From Stramenopiles sp. TOSAG23-3 (lineage: Eukaryota > Sar), in assembly GCA_900128585.1 (NCBI GenBank), contig LT642212.1, positions 1-32,888 of the forward strand: a stretch of 32,888 nt of DNA, in the 5' to 3' direction. A model generated the notes under the pieces. It saw nothing but the letters and a program-made list of their open reading frames with translations, did not search any database and had not been told where the DNA came from. Position numbers and translations under genes: made by a program. Below, piece by piece: positions 27,784 through 32,888 of the stretch. Position 1 is the first letter of the stretch, and each line of letters opens with the position of its first letter.

Positions 27784-29439
27784 ATGAATCGTTTTTGCGC
27801 GTTTGCGGCGGTGTTGGTGTTGGCGGACCTTTCGTTTCTAATTGGGAGGGTGGAATGTCGGGGCGACGATCCGAACCCGAACTTTGCAGACTTGTGGGAC
27901 GAAGATTTGGAAGAAATTAGTGTGCCCGAAAAGCTAGTGGTGACCTCCGGGAAAGTCCCGTCGTTCTTGTCGGGGGGTGTCTTGGTCCGGAATGGGCCAG
28001 GGCAGTTGCGGTCGCCAAAGCGCAACTTTACGTGGGCGTTCGACGGCCTGGCAAAGCTTTACTCGTGGACGTTTTCCGCGACGGACAGCAACGACGTATC
28101 CTACCGGTCGGCGTTCGTCCGTTCGAAGACGTTCAACAAAACACGCGAGGACAAAAAGTTCCCGAAGATGATGACGGTAGGGGACGTGGTCCCCAAGTAC
28201 GGGCCGTTGGACGGGATCATCCCCATCCACGACAACGTGAACGTGAACGTGTGGAAGTTTACGGACGACCCGAGGCGTGCGATGACGCTGACCGACAGCG
28301 TCGACAGCGTCAACTTTGACCCAGTGACGTTGGCAACGGAGGGTGTCCAGACGTGGTCGAACGACACGCTGAAAAGCACGGAGATCTCCTGCGCCCACCC
28401 GCACATTGAGCCAAACACGGGGGGGACCTCCCTGATCAACTACGCCTTGGCCGTGAACCCGATGGGCAATGTCACGATACAAATGTACCGCATGGGAAAA
28501 GACCGCGTGCGGAAGCCGTTCGGCGTGTACTCCAAAGGGGTCCCGTTCACGCCGTACATCCACTCGTTCTCCGTGACGGAGCGGTACGTGATCCTCCTGG
28601 TCTACCCCACCGCGTACGACATGATGTGCATGATTCTCGGAAAGCCGATGCACGAGTGCATGGCGTGGAAAGGGAAGACGACCAAGACCCAAGTGGTGGT
28701 CTTTGATCTGAAGAGCACCGACCCGAACAAACCGCCCGTCTTCGTCACCGAGACCGAAGCTTTCCATTCCCAGCACCACATCAACGCGTACGAAGTGCCC
28801 TCGGGGGCGACGGGGGGGGCGAGCATCGTCCTGGACCTTTGTGCGTACGTGAGCCCCGTGTTCTGGACCAGCAAGTACCCGTTCGGCGACCTCGAAGTCA
28901 TGAAGGCCCGTACCTCCAGGAACCAGGTCGGCGGGTTTGGCACGTACCGACGGTTGAACATTCAGTTCGCCGAAGACGGCACCGGGAGCGTCGGCATCCT
29001 GGACATCCCTGTCAAGGACGAGAAAGGAAACGTCTACACGGTAGACTTTCCGTTCATCAACCGCGGCATTGGGTTCGGGGGGCTGGACGGGAGCCACTAC
29101 TGCAAATTCTTTGCCCTCTCCCCCCGCGCCCGGAACAGCACCGAATTCGCCGACTGGGCGATCGTCCAAGTCGACGCCTGCGCCCCGAAATCCGCCCCAA
29201 ACGCAAAAGTATGGTTCAAAGAACGGCACTACCCAGGGGAGCCAATATTTGTGCCCGAAACCCCAACCGTTCCGACTGAAAACGGTGTCCTGTTGGTGAA
29301 TGTCTTGGACGGTGTTGAAGAAACAAGCTACGTGCAAGTCTTGAATGCGACAACAATGGAATCTGTGGCAAGAATTGACCATGCAACCCACAAAACCTTG
29401 CCTTACATGCAACACGCATCGTTCTTTAAAACAAATTAA
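27784..29439 (+). CDS. Carotenoid oxygenase (BCO/RPE65/CCD family) with a signal peptide
   Basis: A non-heme iron enzyme family that cleaves carotenoids, stilbenes or, in RPE65, isomerises retinyl esters. The 551-aa protein shows the four iron histidines in order: H205 in AHPHIEP, H260 in YIHSFSVTERYVIL, H331/332 in HHINAYE, and H544 near the C-terminus in QHASFF. FLSGGVLVRNGPG (61-73) and FAFDGLAKL-like WAFDGLAKLY (84-93) are family signatures. The last motif is usually HG, here HA. The overall length and HSF/HHIN motifs are closest to the animal-like BCO/RPE65 branch. Residues 1-25 form a convincing hydrophobic signal (FAAVLVLADLSFLI then VEC), so the enzyme probably enters the ER or, in an alga, a complex plastid. 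Several NxS/T sites are present (N81, N118, N193). The upstream open frame starts with TTG, so ATG 27784 is used. The substrate cannot be read from sequence. Confidence 0.92.
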   Translation: MNRFCAFAAVLVLADLSFLIGRVECRGDDPNPNFADLWDEDLEEISVPEKLVVTSGKVPSFLSGGVLVRNGPGQLRSPKRNFTWAFDGLAKLYSWTFSATDSNDVSYRSAFVRSKTFNKTREDKKFPKMMTVGDVVPKYGPLDGIIPIHDNVNVNVWKFTDDPRRAMTLTDSVDSVNFDPVTLATEGVQTWSNDTLKSTEISCAHPHIEPNTGGTSLINYALAVNPMGNVTIQMYRMGKDRVRKPFGVYSKGVPFTPYIHSFSVTERYVILLVYPTAYDMMCMILGKPMHECMAWKGKTTKTQVVVFDLKSTDPNKPPVFVTETEAFHSQHHINAYEVPSGATGGASIVLDLCAYVSPVFWTSKYPFGDLEVMKARTSRNQVGGFGTYRRLNIQFAEDGTGSVGILDIPVKDEKGNVYTVDFPFINRGIGFGGLDGSHYCKFFALSPRARNSTEFADWAIVQVDACAPKSAPNAKVWFKERHYPGEPIFVPETPTVPTENGVLLVNVLDGVEETSYVQVLNATTMESVARIDHATHKTLPYMQHASFFKTN

Positions 29440-29871
29440 GTCAGCTCGATTTTATATATTTTTTTATCAAAAAACTCGTTCTTCTTATTGAATCTTTCTT
29501 CTTCTGTATTTGAAATTACAATGCTGTGTTGGTGTTAAATTAAAAGGTGGGAAATTTTTCATTATCAATCCTGTGTGCCTATTAACAATTTGTCGTTGAC
29601 ATTTAAACTAACGTATGTTGGTGGTATAATTTAGTAAACGATACTATGTTAATGTATCATTTTGTTGTAAGATTCGTTCGTCACAGAAATGAAAAAATCA
29701 TGACACCGAACGAACAAATGTGAAAACGAAAACGAACGGGGGTGGTGGGGGAAAAGGAAAGCAATTGGGAAGGCATTGAATGGACAACGCATTCGTCGCA
29801 GAAAAGCATTTGAGCATTCGACGTGTATCTGGTATTGTAGTCGATCCACCAGAAAGAAAGGTAACGAGAGA
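29440..29871. other. Spacer between carotenoid oxygenase and candidate selenoprotein
   Basis: AT-rich 3' region with an exact ATGCTGTGT at 29521-29529. From about 29700 composition becomes mixed, with a G-run near 29739-29753, and is likely the leader of the next gene. An alternative ATG at 29780 in another frame gives only a short peptide. Confidence 0.45.
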
Positions 29872-30603
29872 ATGGCGATTACAGAGTTGTCTGCCGACCA
29901 ATGGGTTGGTCGTTGGAGCAGTGGGAAAGCGAGGCGAGAGCCAAAGGTAGACGGGGGGGCTGCCCCGGCACGTCCCGTGGTACTTGTCCAGTATGGGCAT
30001 TACATTGGGTGACCTTCGAAGAAAGGCGCTGCTCCTGAGCCGCCTTTCTCAACAAGTCGTGATAGGATTGAAAATTTAGTGCAAGAGCTGGAAGACGCGG
30101 GCTTCCGCCCCGTCGAGGAGCTGTCGACGGGTATAATGGTGATGAACCCGACCGTGACCGTGCGTGCCATCGACGGGACCGTGTTGACGGAGGTGGGAAA
30201 CATCCGGAAACTCGGCAAGAAAGGGGAGCCGGACAGGTTTGGGGTGCTCGGGGAGAGCAAAGACTCCGTCTTTGCGTACTACAGCAGATGGTTCGGGTAC
30301 CAGAAGCCCGTGAACCGAATCAACTTTGGGGAGGACGATGAGTTCGGGTTCAGCGACGACGAGTTCGCCGTCGAAAAGCCCGCCGCACCGACCACCAGCG
30401 CAAGCGCGTACACCCCGTCAAGCGTGAAGATTGACTTTGGGGAGGTTGACGATGAGTTCGGGGGCGACATGTTTGCCAGCTCGCTCGACGTGAACGAGAA
30501 CAAAGCCCCGGCGGGAAACACGGAGACACCGGCCGCGCCGCCGAAACCAATTGCCCCGGCCGCGACCGCTTCCTTCACCTTTTCGATGGACGAAGATTTT
30601 TAA
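29872..30603 (+). CDS. Candidate selenoprotein with in-frame TGA at codon 47
   Basis: The frame from ATG 29872 (MAITELSADQW) to TAA 30603 has 243 codons and a single interruption, TGA at 30010-30012. Reading TGA as selenocysteine joins RPVVLVQYGHYIG to PSKKGAAPEPPF in the same frame. Residues about 35-41 read as a beta strand, 61-78 as a helix (DRIENLVQELEDAGF) and about 84-110 as strands (TVTVRAIDGTVLTEV), compatible with a thioredoxin-like/Rdx fold; that assignment is weak. The tail (150-243) is acidic with phenylalanine motifs such as FSDDEF and DEFGGDMF that resemble adaptor-binding peptides. The protein has no cysteine, so U47 would be its only thiol/selenol-type residue. A SECIS-like hairpin lies in the 3' region at 30688-30763. 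Alternatives are a pseudogene, stop read-through, or a small intron removing the TGA. I do not recognise the family. Confidence 0.62.
30010..30012 (+). other. In-frame TGA, proposed selenocysteine codon
   Basis: The TGA lies in context GGG TGA CCT, and the same frame is open for 46 codons from the ATG and 196 codons after it. TGA ends the RPC6, HSF and BRF1 genes, so a general reassignment of TGA is unlikely and a local SECIS-directed reading is the simpler explanation. Confidence 0.6.
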
Positions 30604-30687
30604 AAGGTCCATATTTTGCACGACGAAACGTGGGCCGACGGGGGAGTCGCCCCTTCCGAGATAGAACGGCGCAGCAGACCATTTCAA

Positions 30688-30763
30688 GCATGATCTATGA
30701 CGTCCATACGGCTGAAAGAAATCCTTTTGTTACAGGGAGACAGCCAATGGACCGAGACGATGC
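30688..30763 (+). promoter_or_regulatory. SECIS-like element (type II form)
   Basis: Hand folding gives: lower stem GCA (30688-30690) with TGC (30761-30763) and TC (30694-30695) with GA (30759-30760); internal loop TA / AC; non-Watson-Crick quartet TGAC (30698-30701) opposite CGAG (30753-30756), preceded by A so reading ATGA; stem GTCCAT (30702-30707) with ATGGAC (30747-30752); small A,C/A mismatch; GGCTG (30710-30714) with CAGCC (30741-30745); unpaired AAA (30715-30717); possible mini-stem TCC (30722-30724) with GGA (30736-30738). These are the defining parts of eukaryotic SECIS elements. It lies 84 nt past the TAA and about 690 nt past the TGA, compatible with known spacing. Confidence 0.65.
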
Positions 30764-30782
30764 CGCAGGGCCCTTGGACGGG

Positions 30783-30815
30783 CATGATTGAGATACAAAA
30801 CGACTTGCAATCATG
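30783..30815. repeat. Perfect 8-bp inverted repeat hairpin downstream of the SECIS
   Basis: CATGATTG (30783-30790) and CAATCATG (30808-30815) can form a perfect 8-bp stem with a 17-nt A-rich loop, 20 nt after the SECIS-like fold. It might be a 3' processing or stability element, or chance. Its own ATGA is base-paired, so it is not a second SECIS. Confidence 0.5.
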
Positions 30816-31509
30816 TGATGGACCGGGGCCACAATCGCGGCAGTACATTTTTAAAAAAGGGCATGCGGCCTGTTCGTTTGCTGCGCGTACAGCGTTTTGA
30901 GTGAGTGTAAAAAATAATATGTTTTAAACTGAGACAAATGTAACGTATAGGGAATCCCTTCATTACTACTTCGGGAGAGTAATTTTCGATGCCCTGCCGC
31001 CCAATGAATTATGTTTCCGAGCCAGTGGTTTTCATGTTGATTAAATCAATGCGACGCACTTCTCGTGTTACGCTTTCTTGCGAAAATAAGTGAGGGGGTG
31101 AACCGAAGAGACGCGTCGTTTTCTTGGTTGTTTTACGAAGTATTTCTCTGGAAAATTATTAAAACATACACTACTGTATAATTTGTGTTTTACGACGTAC
31201 AACCCTCTATCTTAGCAGTGTAACCGTAAAATTATGTTTGCACTTCCATTTTTAAAACCAATCGTAATTTAACCTTTGTTCGCTTACGCGTGTTAGCGCT
31301 GGGCCCCAAGTACACTCGCAAGTACGCGCTCTGCTGCATCGAAAGAAACGACGCGGGCGACCCCGACGATACACCCATACGAATAAGAGTGCCGAGTCGG
31401 GTCCGTTTCCTTTCATTTCTTTCTCCTCCTCCCCGCCTTGCCTTTTGTTCCGCGCGCACGAACGGGCGACCGCCCGGCCACCACCCCCACTCCCTCCGGG
31501 AGAGCACAT

Positions 31510-32016
31510 TTAGCTGTTCGTGTCGTCAAAGCACCCAAAGACCTGGGTCCGTGGGACTTGCAGGCAGTACGAGCACAAATATTTGGCCGGGCATGGGTTC
31601 ATTTGAACCACGTCCTTTTGATCTACGGAATTGATAACCTTGCACGTGTTGGAGCGGAAGAAGCCGCACTCCGCGAGCTTGCACGCGTAATATTCACACC
31701 ATTCTTGCGCGTGTGGGGGCACGCCTTCGCACATGCTCGAGTAGTGCCCTACCCAGTTCCACTGGCGACTATTTTCCACAATTAATTCACACACACTACA
31801 CCTCTCTTTCTCCAATATTGGCTCGGCCGGCGGCGAGTTCGCCAACGTCGCGCACTTCTCTGGGGACAAGAGCGGTATGGCCCCGGAGGATACGGCTGCC
31901 AACGCACGCGCTTTTGTATCTACACCGTCCACCGTTACTATAGTTGCTAATACTACCACAACGACGCACGCCAAAAAAACTCGACACGATCGTGCCGACG
32001 AGGAACCAAACACCAT
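31510..32016 (-). CDS. Secreted cysteine-rich, saposin-like protein
   Basis: A 168-aa predicted secreted protein. The N-terminus has a long hydrophobic core (VFLACVVVVVLATIVTV, 13-29) typical of a signal peptide or signal anchor. The rest contains 12 cysteines (C55, C73, C76, C96, C107, C112, C117, C125, C142, C148, C151, C162). CSVCELIVENS (73-83) resembles the start of a saposin B domain (CxxC followed by a helix), and further cysteines follow at plausible spacing, but the pattern is not a clean six-cysteine saposin and the region after C125 (NPCPAKYLCSYCLQ) adds a CxxC. Saposin-like proteins bind lipids or membranes; the function here is unknown. The start is the first ATG of the frame, and the signal peptide begins close to it. 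It is convergent with the candidate selenoprotein, about 900 bp apart. Confidence 0.7.
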   Translation of the reverse strand: MVFGSSSARSCRVFLACVVVVVLATIVTVDGVDTKARALAAVSSGAIPLLSPEKCATLANSPPAEPILEKERCSVCELIVENSRQWNWVGHYSSMCEGVPPHAQEWCEYYACKLAECGFFRSNTCKVINSVDQKDVVQMNPCPAKYLCSYCLQVPRTQVFGCFDDTNS

Positions 32017-32888
32017 TCTTTAATATATTGTTTCTGATATAATGGGGGGGGGGCACGCACGGGAAGTAATAGGGAAGAGGAGATTGGGGGCTGGCTGGCT
32101 ACAAATGACCTCGTAAAGAAACAAACGGGTGACGAAAGAAAAGGGCTCTCTGTCGTTCGGCGTGGTATTGATTAACTCGTTGATCCAACTGAGTAACGTT
32201 CAGAATCTAACAAAGGTGGTACACGCGAGAAGAAAAAGATAGGTAGGATCACATTGAAAGAGAAGAAAGAGCCTTCACACACAAACAAACACCTTTCCGT
32301 TTACATTCCCTTCTTATCTCCGTTCGTTGTTCCCATGAAACGACGCGAAAGTAAAAAAGGAACACCCTTTAATTATATCTTATATACATATATAATCCTA
32401 AATAATAACATTGTCATAATATAAGTATTTGTTTGAACCATATTAGTACTTTAAATTCATTTGATCGTTTCTTTTTTCTAATATTCTCTTCTTCAATCCA
32501 TTTCCTTTTCGTTTGGATTTCTTCTTTATTTAACATGGAATACAATCCGTTTAATAACTAAATCAAGGTTTAATACTTAAAATATAATATACTATTCCCC
32601 CCCCCTCTTCTTCTTTTAAAAAAGAAAAATGAAAAGAGAAAAGCTTCCTTCTTTTTTGATAGGGAAATAGAAAGGTAGTCTAAGGATGTACTCCTCAAAA
32701 GGTTCTTTCTTTCTTCTTTCTTCTTTCTTCTTTCTTCTTTCTTCTTCTTCTTTCTTTTTCTTTCTTCTTCTTCTTTCTTTTTTCTTCTTCTTTCTTCTTC
32801 TTCTTCCTCTTCTTCTTCTTCTTCTTTCTTTCTTTTTTTCTTCTCTTCTTTGTTTCTTCTTCTTTGTTTCTTCTTCTTTCTTTCTTCT
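32017..32888. other. AT-rich terminal spacer
   Basis: Upstream region of the saposin-like gene (minus strand). A ten-base G-run lies at about 32043-32052, followed by mixed sequence to 32340, then AT-rich DNA and the terminal pyrimidine microsatellite. No gene or RNA is recognised. Confidence 0.5.
32700..32888. repeat. TTC/TTTC compound microsatellite to the window end
   Basis: Almost 190 bp of pure pyrimidine built of TTCTTTC and TTC units run to the last base, mirroring the repeat at the window start. Confidence 0.95.

Larger units (their letters stand above)
30604..31509. other. 3' region of the candidate selenoprotein and convergent spacer
   Basis: The first 300 bp are GC-rich for a spacer and contain the SECIS-like element and a second hairpin (30783-30815). 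The remainder (30900-31300) is AT-rich and unremarkable, and 31300-31509 is GC-rich again with several short frames on both strands, none convincing. It may belong to the 3' UTR of the saposin-like gene on the minus strand. Confidence 0.5.

Noticed and set aside
29972-30079. A 108-nt frame-preserving intron that would remove the TGA
   Set aside because: The only frame-preserving GT-AG choice I found pairs a poor donor (GTCCCG) with TTTAG; better donors (GTATGG at 29991, GTGACC at 30009) break the frame, and no other gene here needs an intron. Not excluded without RNA data.
30783-30815. Second SECIS from ATGA at 30784
   Set aside because: The ATGA is fully paired in a perfect stem and there is no quartet.
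30697-30900. 67-codon forward frame after the candidate selenoprotein
   Set aside because: It overlaps the SECIS-like fold, has no known features and is likely 3' UTR.

Overview
The window is nuclear DNA of a protist-like eukaryote. It holds eleven protein genes: ten are single intact reading frames and one is interrupted by a single in-frame TGA. None needs an intron to reach family length. Coding sequence is GC-rich, while spacers are AT-rich and full of GAAA/GAA (TTTC/TTC) microsatellites, and the window begins and ends in such repeats. TAA, TAG and TGA all end genes (TGA ends the RPC6, HSF and BRF1-like genes), so the code looks standard. I cannot place the organism securely. A calcyphosin-like protein, a kinesin and a large EF-hand/LamG protein suggest a flagellate; a stramenopile or similar alga is only a guess.

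Layout, left to right: PP2A catalytic subunit (+), calcyphosin-like EF-hand protein (-), PP2A scaffold subunit A (+), a divergent kinesin-3-like motor with an FHA domain and a C-terminal CaaX box (+), a 2248-residue LamG/EF-hand protein (-), RNA polymerase III subunit RPC6/C34 (+), a legumain-type protease (-), a heat-shock-factor-type transcription factor (+), the TFIIIB subunit BRF1 (-), a carotenoid oxygenase with a signal peptide (+), a candidate selenoprotein (+) and a secreted cysteine-rich, saposin-like protein (-).

Two pairs of genes encode direct physical partners: PP2A C with PP2A A, and RPC6/C34 with BRF1. No operon-like spacing is seen, and each gene has its own spacer.

The most interesting locus is 29872-30763. 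A 243-codon frame is interrupted only by an in-frame TGA (codon 47). A 76-nt sequence 84 nt after its TAA folds by hand into a type-II SECIS-like hairpin with the UGA/GA quartet and an unpaired AAA. Together these suggest a selenoprotein with no cysteine, of a family I do not recognise.

Other notable points are a recurring spacer 9-mer (ATGCTGTGT), degenerate switch motifs in the kinesin, and a SelW/Rdx-like module inside the giant protein.
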